From NCBI GenBank assembly GCA_012271135.1, contig JAAXGZ010000074.1, positions 1 through 33,322 on the forward strand: a stretch of DNA of 33,322 nt. Direction: 5' to 3'. This DNA comes from Caldilineales bacterium (GTDB lineage Bacteria > Chloroflexota > Anaerolineae > Caldilineales > Caldilineaceae). Position 1 is the stretch's first letter, and each line of letters begins with the position of its first letter. The notes beneath the pieces were generated by a model. That model was not told the origin of the DNA. It did not search any database and saw nothing but the letters and a program-made list of their open reading frames with translations. The position numbers were made by a program, and so were the translations under genes. Positions 1 to 8,945 of this stretch are shown piece by piece.

Positions 1-86
1 GTACGGGGACGGACGACGGGGAGGAATCTTCTGTTGCGTTAGCCACTTGACATTCACGAATGAACGCTTGGGAGATACATTGCCGC

Positions 87-770
87 ATGCCAACACGTCC
101 GAACCAAGATCCACCGGCGGGTACATCCGGGCCGCGCGCCATCCTGTTCGCCAACGGCTTGGTGCCCGATGCGAAGTCCCTGAACCTGGCGATTGCCGAC
201 ACCGATTTGCTGGTGGGCGTGGATGGCGGCACGGAACACTGTCTGGCCCTGGGGCTCACACCGCACTTGGTGGTGGGCGACATGGACAGCCTTGCCGGTG
301 AACAACGCGAGCGGTTGATCCGGGGTGGGGTCAGGGTGGAAATCCATCCCGTTGCCAAGGACAAGACCGATCTCGAGCTGGCCATGGAGCTGGTGGTGGA
401 AGCAGGGGTGTCCGAGGTGTTGCTGGTTGGGATGTGGGGCGGCAGATTGGACCAGTCCCTGGCCAACCTGCTGCTCCTAGGACGGTATGCAGTCCGGTTT
501 CGGGTTCGCTTTACAGACGGGCGGGAGCACGGAGCCGTGTTGGCGGGAGAGGATACGCTGATCATCGAGGGTGCGCAGGGCAACGTCTGCAGCCTGGTGC
601 CGGTCAGTGGACTGGTGGATCGAGTGTCCGCAAGTGGAATGCAATACCCGCTGCGCAACGCCTTAATCCACCAGGGTGACACGCTGGGCGTAAGCAACCG
701 CATTGTGGATGCCAGTGCTTCCGTAAGCGTTGGTCAAGGTTGTTTGGCAGTGGTGTGGTTCAGCGAGTGA
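87..770 (+). CDS. thiN: Thiamine pyrophosphokinase
   Basis: The product transfers pyrophosphate from ATP to thiamine, giving the cofactor thiamine diphosphate in the cytoplasm. Family motifs are visible in order: GVDGGTEH for the nucleotide-side loop, GDMDS (metal/phosphate site), KDKTDLELA, and GGRLDQSLAN, followed by a beta-rich C-terminal half typical of the thiamine-binding domain. The 227 aa from this start match the usual 210-230 aa. An in-frame ATG at 60 has no Shine-Dalgarno sequence. The ATG at 87 is preceded by GGGAG at 70-74, and the conserved domain only begins about 17 residues later, so 87 is preferred. The gene stands alone; the next stretch downstream is decayed DNA. No TPP riboswitch was recognised upstream. 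The family is clear, the start less so. Confidence 0.9.
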   Translation: MPTRPNQDPPAGTSGPRAILFANGLVPDAKSLNLAIADTDLLVGVDGGTEHCLALGLTPHLVVGDMDSLAGEQRERLIRGGVRVEIHPVAKDKTDLELAMELVVEAGVSEVLLVGMWGGRLDQSLANLLLLGRYAVRFRVRFTDGREHGAVLAGEDTLIIEGAQGNVCSLVPVSGLVDRVSASGMQYPLRNALIHQGDTLGVSNRIVDASASVSVGQGCLAVVWFSE

Positions 771-1118
771 CAAAGGTGCCGGCCCCGTATACGTCGCAGA
801 CACGTGGACAAGCGCGACGGGACTACATAGGCACGCTTCCGCTGTGTCCGGTGCGGATTTGCGGTGCGTGCCGACCACAAATCCGCGGCCAACATCCCGG
901 GTCGATCCGGAAGCCGGCCCGTGGGACAGGGGCTGCTACACGGCGGGTACTGTGGCTTCCCTGCCATCCTTCGGGTGGCAAAGGCACTCCCGCGACCTGT
1001 GAACAAGGTGGCTGGGGGGCAAGCCCCCAACTACCCAACCCCAAAGGGAAACCCGCCATACCACAAGGCATGGCATCCAGCTCTTGGTTACTGAGGACGT
1101 GACACGCCGGTTTCGACT
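771..1118. other. Intergenic stretch with two stem-loops
   Basis: No gene is supported here. Two hairpins are visible: 962-980 (TGCCA-CC paired with GG-TGGCA around a TTCG loop, one bulged T) and 1013-1029 (TGGGGG paired with CCCCCA around GCAAG). Neither is followed by a T-run, so they are not convincing intrinsic terminators, although either could end the thiamine pyrophosphokinase transcript. Confidence 0.4.
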
Positions 1119-1876
1119 GTGAGGATGAAGGGAACCGGCGCTTCCGCGTCCTGTGCGCGAAACCTGCGATCCGGGACCGAATTGGGGAAGGGCCTGGTGT
1201 GCCTGGAAGGAAGCATGGCCATGGAGACCGGCGTGATCGACGCCTGTACGATGTCACCCATGGCGTCACGCAGACTCTTGCAGATAGGCTTCCGCACCGA
1301 GCATGTGTGTCGGGAGGGTGTAGACGTGGAACCAGCGCATCTGGTGACTGTGCCGGAAAACCACATGGGAGCCTCCCCATCACCAAGCACGTCATGCGCG
1401 AGTTGCACGACCACATCACCGCCCATCAGGAAACACACAACGCGGTGGACAGCCAGGTCGGCGCGTGCAACGGACGTTGCGGCGCAGAGTGTGGAAGAGC
1501 TTTTCCAACAACCCGACGTGCCCTGACGGTACTGTCCACCTCTACGCGCCGCCGGAGCAGATGGCAAGCCGGCTGGATATCCTGCGGGACCGTTTTGAGG
1601 CCCATGAAGTGGCCCACCACCCAATGTCGACGCGGCTTGGCTGCACCATTGCTTCATCCCGATCCATCCCTTCGCGGACGGCAATGGGCACACCGGGCGC
1701 GTATTCCTGAGAACCCGCATCTGATTCGCAACGGCCGGCCGCCCGTCCCGATGCAACAACAGGATCGCAATGCCTATCTGTACGGTATGCGGTATGCAGC
1801 AGGCGGATGTAGACGATATGTCGGTGCTGGTCGACTTCCTGAACGCCATGGCACACAAGTCGATTCGAGTGATCAT
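1119..1876 (+). pseudogene. Decayed Fic/DOC-family gene
   Basis: Pieces of a Fic-domain protein appear in order but in different reading frames. They are: an N-terminal MAMETGVID-like segment near 1215-1240; ITKHVMRELHDHITAHQETHNAVD near 1380-1450, shown only as its parts HVMRELHDH and HQETHNAVD; YAPPEQMASRLD near 1540-1575; the catalytic Fic motif HPFADGNGHTGR at 1665-1700; and a C-terminal QQDRNAYL / DDMSVLVDFLNAMAHKS segment at 1755-1860. Intact Fic enzymes AMPylate (or otherwise nucleotidylate) proteins. At least three frameshifts are needed to join the pieces, and the Arg after DGNG in the consensus HPFxDGNGR is His here. The ends are approximate. Function is certainly lost if the sequence is correct. 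Confidence 0.75.
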
Positions 1877-2304
1877 GACAGATTTCTCAATGGAAGGACA
1901 GATGGCATGCCGGGTCCCAGCGACCCCGGCTGCGTGCGCCGCAAGGAGGACAGCTGGCGCAACGGGGTCTGATGCACCTCCGGCACCATTTTCAGAACAG
2001 CATTCGACAACCGCGGGCTACCGGAGCAATGTACGGACACCAATCCACTGCGGCAACCCCGTCCGTTCCGTGGCCCCTGTCCCCTCCAATGTGCGTGGTT
2101 CCCGGGAGTCCACACCGTTCGTGCAGGACTACACACAGCTGACTAACAGTAGGCACACGGACAACTTCAGCTGTGCGCCGAATCCCTGCATTGTAAAATC
2201 CCGAGGGACCGCTTCCGTCCAATCCTCGCCTCCCGGTCGAGTCACCCGCCGCAGGCGGGGAACAACGGGTGGGATTTCCCCTTCAACAATCAAGGAGCAG
2301 CTTG
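1877..2304 (+). other. Leader region of CUT1 operon 1
   Basis: No gene is supported between the Fic pseudogene and the binding-protein gene. A short stem-loop, CCCGCC-GCA-GGCGGG at 2245-2259, lies about 45 bases before the start codon. A ribosome binding site AAGGAG sits at 2292-2297, eight bases before the ATG at 2305. No confident -35/-10 pair was found. Confidence 0.4.
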
Positions 2305-3606
2305 ATGTCAATCCCAGTCAGCAGGCGTCAATTCCTGAAAGGAGCCAGCCTCGCCAGTGCCAGTCTGGCCTTGGCGGCCTGTGCCGTACCCGGCGCGCCT
2401 CCGGCGGTCGAACCCGGAGCCGAGCCGATCCACCTTGTGATGTGGGGTTGGTGGGAACCCCGGATGGCGATATACGACAACGTGGCCCAGGAATGGGCCG
2501 AACAGCGCGACAACTACACCATCGAGGTCCTCTCCGTCTCCGGCCGCCTGGAGAAAATCTATTCGGCCATCGAAGCCGGGACCCATCCCAATCTGTTCAA
2601 GATGGGCGAGGAGTTCTTCCCGATGCGCCGTGAAGGGCTCCTCCTGGAGTTCCCCGAGGAGATATTCACCGACGAATGGTACGAAACGACCTATCCGTCC
2701 GTGAATTGGGACGTCTACGGTCGTTACGTGATCCCGACCGGCATCAGCAGCACGCTGCTGGTCTACAACCGCGCGATGTTCGAGGAAGCCGGGCTGGATC
2801 CAGATACACCCCCGGCCACATGGGAAGACTTCCTGGTGGCGGCCCAGGCCACAACCCAATCCGACGCTTCGGGGATTACCCGCTGCGGCGTCGTGCCTGC
2901 CGATGAATGGCTGGGCTACAACCAGGTCCTGCAGCTGGGCGGCAACATCGTGGACACCTCCGGGGACTCGATCAAGGCCAACTTCACCAGCGAAGAGGCG
3001 ATCGCCGGTTACCAGACCGTTGCGGACTGGAATCTGAAGCACGGAGTCTGGGATCCGGACTTCCCGTGGAACGGCGAGGCGGTGGGAACCCGGCTGGCCT
3101 GCATGACCGAGGAACAGGCATGGATCGTGGGCGAATTCCGGGCCACGTTCCCGGACGTCTACCCCGACCTCGGTTTCGCGCCGCCCCCGACGCCGACCGG
3201 GAACCCGGAACCCGTGCACGGCTACAAGTCGACGGTACTCTCCGTGTCGGCCTTCAAGGGCGATACGGAAACGTACGATGCCGTCTACGACTTCCTCAAG
3301 TACCTTTACGTCGACGCCGGCAAGGACGCCTACTGGAACCTGGCGGAACTGATCAGCATTGCCCCGGCGCGGGCGGACCTGCTGGACGACCCGCGCCTGC
3401 TGTCGGACCCGGGTCTGGCCATGGCGGCCCAGATGCAGGCCACCGAGCATGATCCCGTGGAACCGCCCGGGGACATGAATGGCGCCATCGGTGATGCTTT
3501 CTACCGCATCTTCCGGGAAGGCTCCAGCGTGGAAGCCGCCATGGAGATCCTGAACTCCGACGTTCAGGCGATCTTCGACCGCGGCCTCGGCATCGAAATG
3601 CAATAG
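2305..3606 (+). CDS. CUT1 sugar-binding lipoprotein, importer 1
   Basis: This is the extracellular solute-binding protein (family 1, MalE/UgpB-like) that captures a carbohydrate for the two permeases encoded next. The 433-aa product starts with a twin-arginine-like signal, SRRQFLKG at residues 6-13, a hydrophobic stretch, and a lipobox ALAAC with Cys26 as the lipid anchor. The mature protein has the usual two-lobed features: a TGISSTLLVYNR segment, an EEAGLDPDTPPATWEDF segment after it, and a late region rich in charged helices. The start at 2305 is fixed by AAGGAG upstream and by the signal peptide; an open frame extends to 2269 but without a ribosome binding site. The substrate cannot be read from sequence. 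A mono- or oligosaccharide or a polyol is possible. Confidence 0.92.
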   Translation: MSIPVSRRQFLKGASLASASLALAACAVPGAPPAVEPGAEPIHLVMWGWWEPRMAIYDNVAQEWAEQRDNYTIEVLSVSGRLEKIYSAIEAGTHPNLFKMGEEFFPMRREGLLLEFPEEIFTDEWYETTYPSVNWDVYGRYVIPTGISSTLLVYNRAMFEEAGLDPDTPPATWEDFLVAAQATTQSDASGITRCGVVPADEWLGYNQVLQLGGNIVDTSGDSIKANFTSEEAIAGYQTVADWNLKHGVWDPDFPWNGEAVGTRLACMTEEQAWIVGEFRATFPDVYPDLGFAPPPTPTGNPEPVHGYKSTVLSVSAFKGDTETYDAVYDFLKYLYVDAGKDAYWNLAELISIAPARADLLDDPRLLSDPGLAMAAQMQATEHDPVEPPGDMNGAIGDAFYRIFREGSSVEAAMEILNSDVQAIFDRGLGIEMQ

Positions 3607-3628
3607 CCTGCGTTCCTCCATCCGCAGT

Positions 3629-3660
3629 GCTGCCGGCGGCGGCCCGTCGTCGCCGGCAGC
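3629..3660 (+). promoter_or_regulatory. Stem-loop between binding protein and permease genes, operon 1
   Basis: The arms 3629-3641 and 3648-3660 pair over 13 positions (one G-T pair) around the six-base loop GCCCGT. The hairpin begins 22 bases after the binding-protein stop codon and ends 47 bases before the first permease. It has no T-run. It most likely protects or partly terminates the upstream message, raising binding protein over permease, as known for malE-malF type operons. Confidence 0.55.
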
Positions 3661-3707
3661 GGTCCCCGCGGTGGGAACCCGGCCCGACCAGGGGCCTCGT
3701 CCAGTCC

Positions 3708-4622
3708 ATGTCCGTCCAGCAAGGGGCCGCCGCGCCCGGCATGTCGGGTCTGCGGCGCACTCAGCTCCGCTTCATCGTGACGGTCCTTGTGCCGACGATG
3801 GCGTTCTTTTGTGTCTACCGGTTCTTTCCGGTGGGCTATGCCTTTTTCATCAGCCTGCACGACAAGAAGCTGCTGCGGGCCGAAAACATTTACGTTGGTG
3901 TCGAGAACTATGCGCGCATCGCGGCCGATCCGATTTTTCGCCTTTCGATTGGCAATGCCTTCTACTATGCAGTGGGAGCAACCGTCTTTGGCGTCATTGT
4001 GTCACTGTGGCTGACACTGCTACTGAATCCGATTCGGCGCGGCAGCCTGATAATTCGGCTCTTCTACTTCCTGCCGCAGATGACGAACGGCATCGCCGTC
4101 CTCCTGATGTGGAGCTGGCTGCTGCGACCGCGCTTCGGGCTTATCAACCAACTACTCCAGCAGGCGGGGTATCAGGAGCGGATTTACTTCCTGGGAGACC
4201 CGGTCCTCGCGATGCCGACGCTGATTATGATGTCGGTGTGGGGAGGCTTGGGTTTCACGATGATGATTCTCCTGGCCGGACTGCGGGGCATTCCCCTTGA
4301 GTTCTATGAGGCGGCGCGCATCGACGGTGGCAACTGGTGGAAGGTGGCACGGTTCATCACCGTCCCGTTGATGAAGCCGGTACTGACCTTCGTCACGATC
4401 ACGGGGATCATCGGCGGCTTCAACGTCTTTGGTGTGATTTACGTCCTGACAAAGGGTGGTCCGCTGAACTCGACCATGACCATTTCGTACTACATCTATC
4501 GGACCGGGTTCGTCGATCGGTTCATCGGGTTGGCATCGGCCATGGCATTTGTGATGTTCATCATCATTATTGTGTTGACCGTGATCCAGCTGCGGATTAC
4601 CCGCGAAAACTGGGAATTCTGA
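3708..4622 (+). CDS. CUT1 ABC permease (MalF-type), importer 1
   Basis: One of two inner-membrane subunits of sugar importer 1. The 304-aa protein has six hydrophobic segments, beginning with TVLVPTMAFFCVYRFFPVG, and carries the EAA loop EFYEAARIDGGNWW, followed by ITVPLMKPV, through which it contacts the ATPase. An aromatic sequence VGVENYARI before the second membrane segment is typical of MalF-like sugar permeases. The start at 3708 is chosen over an upstream in-frame codon at 3627 because that extension is Arg/Pro-rich and covers the intergenic stem-loop. The stop codon overlaps the start of the next permease by one base (TGATG), indicating translational coupling. No ATPase gene is present in the cluster. 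Confidence 0.92.
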   Translation: MSVQQGAAAPGMSGLRRTQLRFIVTVLVPTMAFFCVYRFFPVGYAFFISLHDKKLLRAENIYVGVENYARIAADPIFRLSIGNAFYYAVGATVFGVIVSLWLTLLLNPIRRGSLIIRLFYFLPQMTNGIAVLLMWSWLLRPRFGLINQLLQQAGYQERIYFLGDPVLAMPTLIMMSVWGGLGFTMMILLAGLRGIPLEFYEAARIDGGNWWKVARFITVPLMKPVLTFVTITGIIGGFNVFGVIYVLTKGGPLNSTMTISYYIYRTGFVDRFIGLASAMAFVMFIIIIVLTVIQLRITRENWEF

Positions 4623-5494
4623 TGGCGACCGCGCCCCTGGTTCAACCGCGCCCTGCGCCCGGGCCATCGGCAAGGACCTTCATCCGACGGTCCCTGATGC
4701 TGAACTATCTGGTTCTGGGCATTGGCGCCTTCACGATGGTGGTGCCGTTCGTCTGGATGATCACGACCGCCTTCAAGCCGCAGGCCGAGTGGATCACCTT
4801 CCCGCCCAAGTTCCTGCCCGTCGAGCCCACCCTCGAGAATTTCCAGAAGGCAGCCGAAAGCCTCGACATCTTCACGCTGTACCGCAACACCCTCTACATT
4901 GCGTTCGTCAAGTCCTTCATCAACCTCTATGTCAGCTGCCTGGCCGGCTACGTCTTCGGCAAGTTCGACTTCCGCGGCAAGGACGTCCTCTTTTACATGA
5001 TTTTGGCGACGTGGATTATTCCCTTTGAGGTTTACATGATTCCGCTTTACCTGATGGTGAACCAGCAGGGGATGGCGGACACGCGCCTGGCGCTGATCAT
5101 TCCCGAATTGTCGAGTGCCTACGCGATCTTCATGTACCGCCAATTCATGTTCACCATCCCCAACGCCCTCATCGACGCGGCACGGATTGACGGAGCCGGG
5201 GAGTGGTACATCTGGCACCGGATCATAATCCCGCTTTCCATACCCGTGCTGGCGACCCTGGCGGTGTTCTACTTCATGTGGAACTTCAACGATTTCCTGT
5301 GGCCGTTGATTGTCCTCGTGTCCCCCAAGAAGTTCGTGCTGTCGCTCGGTTTGACGAGCCTGTTTCAGGAGAAGGGGTCGTTCCACGGGCTCATCATGGC
5401 GGGGGCGGCGATGGCGTCGATCCCCATCATGATCATCTTCCTGTTCCTGCAGCGGTACATCACCGAGGGCATCGCGCTCTCCGGCATGAAGTAG
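4622..5494 (+). CDS. CUT1 ABC permease (MalG-type), importer 1
   Basis: The second inner-membrane subunit of sugar importer 1, 290 aa. A short basic N-terminus is followed by the first membrane segment and the MalG hallmark WMITTAFKPQAEW near residue 45, then FLPVEPTLENF. The EAA loop is ALIDAARIDGAGEWYIW followed by IIPLSIPVL, and near the end come WNFNDFLWPL and the terminal ITEGIALSGMK, both typical of this subunit. It starts one base inside the stop codon of the upstream permease, so the two are made together. The ATPase partner must come from another locus, as is common for CUT1 systems that share an MsmK/UgpC-like subunit. Confidence 0.93.
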   Translation: MATAPLVQPRPAPGPSARTFIRRSLMLNYLVLGIGAFTMVVPFVWMITTAFKPQAEWITFPPKFLPVEPTLENFQKAAESLDIFTLYRNTLYIAFVKSFINLYVSCLAGYVFGKFDFRGKDVLFYMILATWIIPFEVYMIPLYLMVNQQGMADTRLALIIPELSSAYAIFMYRQFMFTIPNALIDAARIDGAGEWYIWHRIIIPLSIPVLATLAVFYFMWNFNDFLWPLIVLVSPKKFVLSLGLTSLFQEKGSFHGLIMAGAAMASIPIMIIFLFLQRYITEGIALSGMK

Positions 5495-5606
5495 GCGCGG
5501 TTGGCTGCCCCCGTGCAGGCCAACTACTGACGCGTCCCCTCAGTGGAAGATTGGCGGCGGCCCCAAGGGTTGCACGGGGTTGCTCGGTGAGCGAAATTCG
5601 CGAATC

Positions 5607-5612
5607 TATAAT
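5607..5612 (+). promoter_or_regulatory. Candidate -10 element upstream of FAD oxidoreductase gene
   Basis: A perfect TATAAT lies in an AT-rich pocket of an otherwise GC-rich region, 36 bases before the ATG at 5648. No good -35 is present at 16-18 bases (the nearest is TTGCTC at 5580, with a 21-base gap). If active, the oxidoreductase has its own transcript with a short leader and no Shine-Dalgarno sequence. Confidence 0.35.
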
Positions 5613-5647
5613 TTTCAACCCCCACAAAACCCATTTTTCAATTGCCC

Positions 5648-8600
5648 ATGACCATTTATTTTCCCGAGCGCGATCTTCCCGTCCTGGACACCTGTGACGT
5701 GTTGGTGGTCGACTGCAGCCTGGCCGGCATGGCCGCTGCGGTGCGGCTGGCAAGCCGCGGCATGTCGGTCGCGATCGTGGAACCGCGGACGTATCCGGCC
5801 CGTGAAATGACGGCCAAGGGCCGCACTTGGATTGATACCGCCGAAGTGGCGGGTTGGACGCTGCCGGAACCGCTGGCAACGGCTTTTGCGGCAAGCAGGG
5901 AAGACGAACAGGACGGGGTCTGGCCGCTGCATCAGGATCGATTCAAGCTGGCCCTGGAAGACCATCTCCGTACGGCCGGAGTCCGATTGTGGTACGCCTT
6001 GCTGCCCGTCGGCGTGCTTCAAGGCGCGGACGGTGCCGTTGCCGGAATTGTGGTCGGCAACAAGTCTGGTCGGCAGGCAATTCGATGCGGATGGGTGGTT
6101 GACACCAGCGAAACGGCGTTGGTGGCGCGTCTGCATGGCGCGGAATTCGAACCCGCGTCGGGACCATCACGTGTAGTGCGCCGCATCGAATTCACCGGGG
6201 TTGAGGGGCTTGAGGAACCCGTGTTCGAGTGGCATGTTCCCGGGACGGGCACTCTGGAACTGCAGACGTTCCCGGGCAATGGCGGGGATGGCCACGTCAA
6301 CATTGAATACACCTCGCTCCATACGATTGGGGTGCGTGATGCGGTGAGCGCGACGGTGCGGGACTTGGCGGCGCGGCGCGTGGGGGTGTCCCTGGTCGAA
6401 TCACTCAAATCTGGTCATTCAGCGTTCGCAGACGCGGTGTGGGCCGGATCCAGCCATGAAGTCGAGGGGGCGTTCACGACCCGCCTGGCTGTCCGGAAGG
6501 ATTCGGGAGCGGGGACCGAAGTCTGGATCCCCACGACTTCGGTTTCGGAAGCTGCAACACTGGACGCTGCCTGCTTTCTCACCGGGGTCCCGGGTGTGGT
6601 ATGCCTCAACGACGCGGCCCGCCTGCCCGACGATGTCGCCCGTGCTTTGCGGCACCCGGTTGCGGCAAGCCGGATTGGTGTTGCGGTTGCAGGTTTGGTT
6701 GCCGAGCGGAACTCCATCCCGAAACCCGCAGGTTCGACGCGAACCGCCATCGCCGGTACCGGGACTGCCGTGAGGGAACAACGGGTTCCCCAGCGCGGGG
6801 TGGAGTATGCAATGGTCCGTGTTCTGGCAGCCCCCCTCCCGGAACTGGATGCGGTGGACTCAGTGATTGTCGGAGGTGGCACATCGGGAGGCATCGCCTC
6901 CGTCGCGTCGGGGACGTCCGGCCTGCAAACCGTCCTGGTGGACATGAACCCTGGCTTGGGCGGGACGGGTACCTATGGCGGCATTCATGCCTACTGGTTC
7001 GGCCACCGCGGCGGCTTCTCCGGTCAGGTAACGGAGATGGTCGACGACATGCATGTCCGCACGGGACATCCCACGCAGCGCGGCGACATCCCCCAGTGGA
7101 ACATCGAGTGCAAAATCCATGCCCTGCACAAAGGTGTGATGGATGCCGGAGTTGTGCTGTTGCTGAACGCCATGTTCATTGGCACCGTGGTCGAAGGCAA
7201 CAATGTCCGCGGTGCGGTTATCGCGACCCGTTACGGTCCACTGTGCACCTTGGGCCGGATCACAATTGACTGCACGGGCGACGGCGATGTGGCCGCGTTC
7301 GCCGGGGCGCCCTACGTGCTGGGTGCCGGACGCGACCACTCCATGATGTACTCCTATATGGCCCAGGTGATCAGGCCGGGGCGTCCGCGCAACGTCAAGA
7401 CCCGTTCGGTCGATATCACCAACGTCGAGGACTACACACGCGGGATTATGGCCGAACGACGCAGTGCAAACGCCGGGGATGTGGACCACGGCATCTATTT
7501 GGCCCCCCGCGAAAGCCGTCATATCCAGGCTGACATCACGCTGACGCTCACCGATCAGCTTGTGCGGCGGGCTTTCGAGGACGTGGTGGCGGTGATGTTC
7601 AGCAACAATGACATCAAGGGACAGAGCACGTCCGACTGGATCCTGATGGGCTTACAGTCTCCCCATCTGGAGATTGAGATTCCCTGGCAGGCGCTACTAC
7701 CCGTCGGTTTGGAGAACATCATCGTCTCGGGGAAGGCCTTTTCGGCGACGCACGATGCCTTGGCTGCTCCGCGCATGCAGCCGGACATGGAGAACTTGGG
7801 CGGAGTCGCCGCCCTGGCCGCCGCCCTTTGCATACAGAGGGGCGAAACCCCGCGGCAACTGCCGGTGCATCTCCTGCAGGAACGACTAGTGGACGCCGAT
7901 GTCCTACCCGAACGAATTCTGACCCGCGTTCTGGAACCACTCCGCTTTACGGAGGAGGGTTGCGCAGCCAAGTGGGCGCGCTTTGACCCGGATGTGCCGC
8001 TGCATACCTATTCGGACCAGCGAAACAATCGGCGGTTCCCGGGACGCATCGACATCGCGGACCTGATGTGCATGGGACCGGAAGTCGTGCCATTCCTTGC
8101 CGAACGGTACGCGGATGCGGAAGGTGCGGCCAAAGTACTGTCGGCGCAAGTGCTGGCGATCCTCGGATCGGATCGGGGCATGGAGACGCTGGTTGAGACT
8201 TGCATGGCCGAATTGGCACAGGACCGTCTCCCCATCCAGGAGGATGCCATCATCTACAAGGGCATCCCGCCGGACCAGAATGCAGCATCCAGCGTGGCGT
8301 TCCTTGTCTACAGCCTGGGGCACGCGCGGGACCCGCGCGCCATACCCGTGTGGCGGCGGGTGGTCGATCTCCTCAGGCATGAGAGCCCCGCGGACTTTAT
8401 GGACAAGGATCGGTCGATGTACTACTACGTGCCGGCCGTCTGTTACGGGGTCGAACGGCTTGGCGATCCGGCTTGCGTTCCCATGCTTGAGAAGCTGGCC
8501 GCTCATCCCGCACTCAGGGATCAACTTGTCGCGGATCCGAACGCCCTCGGAGCGGACTATGTGGAGGAGCGGTTGGCCTATCTGGAGGTACTGGTGGCCC

Positions 8601-8902
8601 GGTGTCTTGCCCGCTGCGGCAGTCCACAGGGCTATGTCCGGCTGATCGACTATCTGCAGGATGCACGCGCCATCCACACGGAGCACGCCCTGACGGAGCT
8701 CGTGCGCATAACCGGTGAGGACTTCGGCAAGGATCCGGCGCAGTGGGTCGATTGGTTGGAACGGCACGCAGACGACTTGGAACCGGTTCCGTGGCGCGAT
8801 GTTTCCGACGCGGTGCGCGCTTGGGACGAAGAGATTCTCGTCGATCCGATTCATGCGCAGTCCGAATTCACATTGCGGGAACCCAAGGCGGCTGCCGTGT
8901 GA
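5648..8902 (+). CDS. Large FAD-dependent oxidoreductase with duplicated FAD fold and helical-repeat tail
   Basis: A 1084-aa cytoplasmic flavoprotein of the FAD_oxidored type. The second half (about residues 400-760) has a full dinucleotide fold: VIVGGGTSGG near 405, a GGTGTYGG segment near 440, DCTGDGDVAA near 540, and the family's late SGKAFSATHDA / APRMQPDMENLGG region near 700-720. The first 370 residues look like a diverged copy: VLVVDCSLAGMAAA near 20 replaces the Gly-rich loop, and VVDTSETALVA near 150 matches the later ATG(D/E) element. Residues after about 760 form repeated short helices resembling HEAT repeats. It follows importer 1 after 150 bases and probably oxidises its substrate or a breakdown product; the substrate is unknown. 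TTG at 5642 is an alternative start. No Shine-Dalgarno sequence is visible. Confidence 0.85.
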   Translation: MTIYFPERDLPVLDTCDVLVVDCSLAGMAAAVRLASRGMSVAIVEPRTYPAREMTAKGRTWIDTAEVAGWTLPEPLATAFAASREDEQDGVWPLHQDRFKLALEDHLRTAGVRLWYALLPVGVLQGADGAVAGIVVGNKSGRQAIRCGWVVDTSETALVARLHGAEFEPASGPSRVVRRIEFTGVEGLEEPVFEWHVPGTGTLELQTFPGNGGDGHVNIEYTSLHTIGVRDAVSATVRDLAARRVGVSLVESLKSGHSAFADAVWAGSSHEVEGAFTTRLAVRKDSGAGTEVWIPTTSVSEAATLDAACFLTGVPGVVCLNDAARLPDDVARALRHPVAASRIGVAVAGLVAERNSIPKPAGSTRTAIAGTGTAVREQRVPQRGVEYAMVRVLAAPLPELDAVDSVIVGGGTSGGIASVASGTSGLQTVLVDMNPGLGGTGTYGGIHAYWFGHRGGFSGQVTEMVDDMHVRTGHPTQRGDIPQWNIECKIHALHKGVMDAGVVLLLNAMFIGTVVEGNNVRGAVIATRYGPLCTLGRITIDCTGDGDVAAFAGAPYVLGAGRDHSMMYSYMAQVIRPGRPRNVKTRSVDITNVEDYTRGIMAERRSANAGDVDHGIYLAPRESRHIQADITLTLTDQLVRRAFEDVVAVMFSNNDIKGQSTSDWILMGLQSPHLEIEIPWQALLPVGLENIIVSGKAFSATHDALAAPRMQPDMENLGGVAALAAALCIQRGETPRQLPVHLLQERLVDADVLPERILTRVLEPLRFTEEGCAAKWARFDPDVPLHTYSDQRNNRRFPGRIDIADLMCMGPEVVPFLAERYADAEGAAKVLSAQVLAILGSDRGMETLVETCMAELAQDRLPIQEDAIIYKGIPPDQNAASSVAFLVYSLGHARDPRAIPVWRRVVDLLRHESPADFMDKDRSMYYYVPAVCYGVERLGDPACVPMLEKLAAHPALRDQLVADPNALGADYVEERLAYLEVLVARCLARCGSPQGYVRLIDYLQDARAIHTEHALTELVRITGEDFGKDPAQWVDWLERHADDLEPVPWRDVSDAVRAWDEEILVDPIHAQSEFTLREPKAAAV

Positions 8903-8918
8903 CACTCCGGAACGGTGA

Positions 8919-8945
8919 ACCCGACTTCAGTCATGGATGTCGGGT
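8919..8945 (+). terminator. Candidate terminator after FAD oxidoreductase gene
   Basis: ACCCGAC at 8919-8925 pairs with GTCGGGT at 8939-8945 across a 13-base loop, 17 bases after the stop codon, and is followed by CTTTG. The T-run is weak, so this is a candidate only. Confidence 0.4.

Noticed and set aside
47..52. TTGACA as a -35 box for the thiamine pyrophosphokinase gene
   Set aside because: No -10-like hexamer lies 16-18 bases downstream; the position falls on GGGAGA, part of the ribosome binding region.
1770..2633. 287-aa plus-strand open frame covering the end of the Fic remnant and the start of the binding-protein gene
   Set aside because: Only its first 30 codons resemble Fic; it then runs out of frame through the real lipoprotein gene.
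2308..3621. 437-aa open frame on the minus strand opposite the first binding-protein gene
   Set aside because: It mirrors a clear lipoprotein gene in GC-rich DNA, has no ribosome binding site and no recognisable motif. Codon bias leaves the opposite frame open.
7904..8905. 333-aa minus-strand open frame opposite the end of the FAD oxidoreductase gene
   Set aside because: Shadow frame: the plus strand has strong family motifs and the reverse translation shows none.
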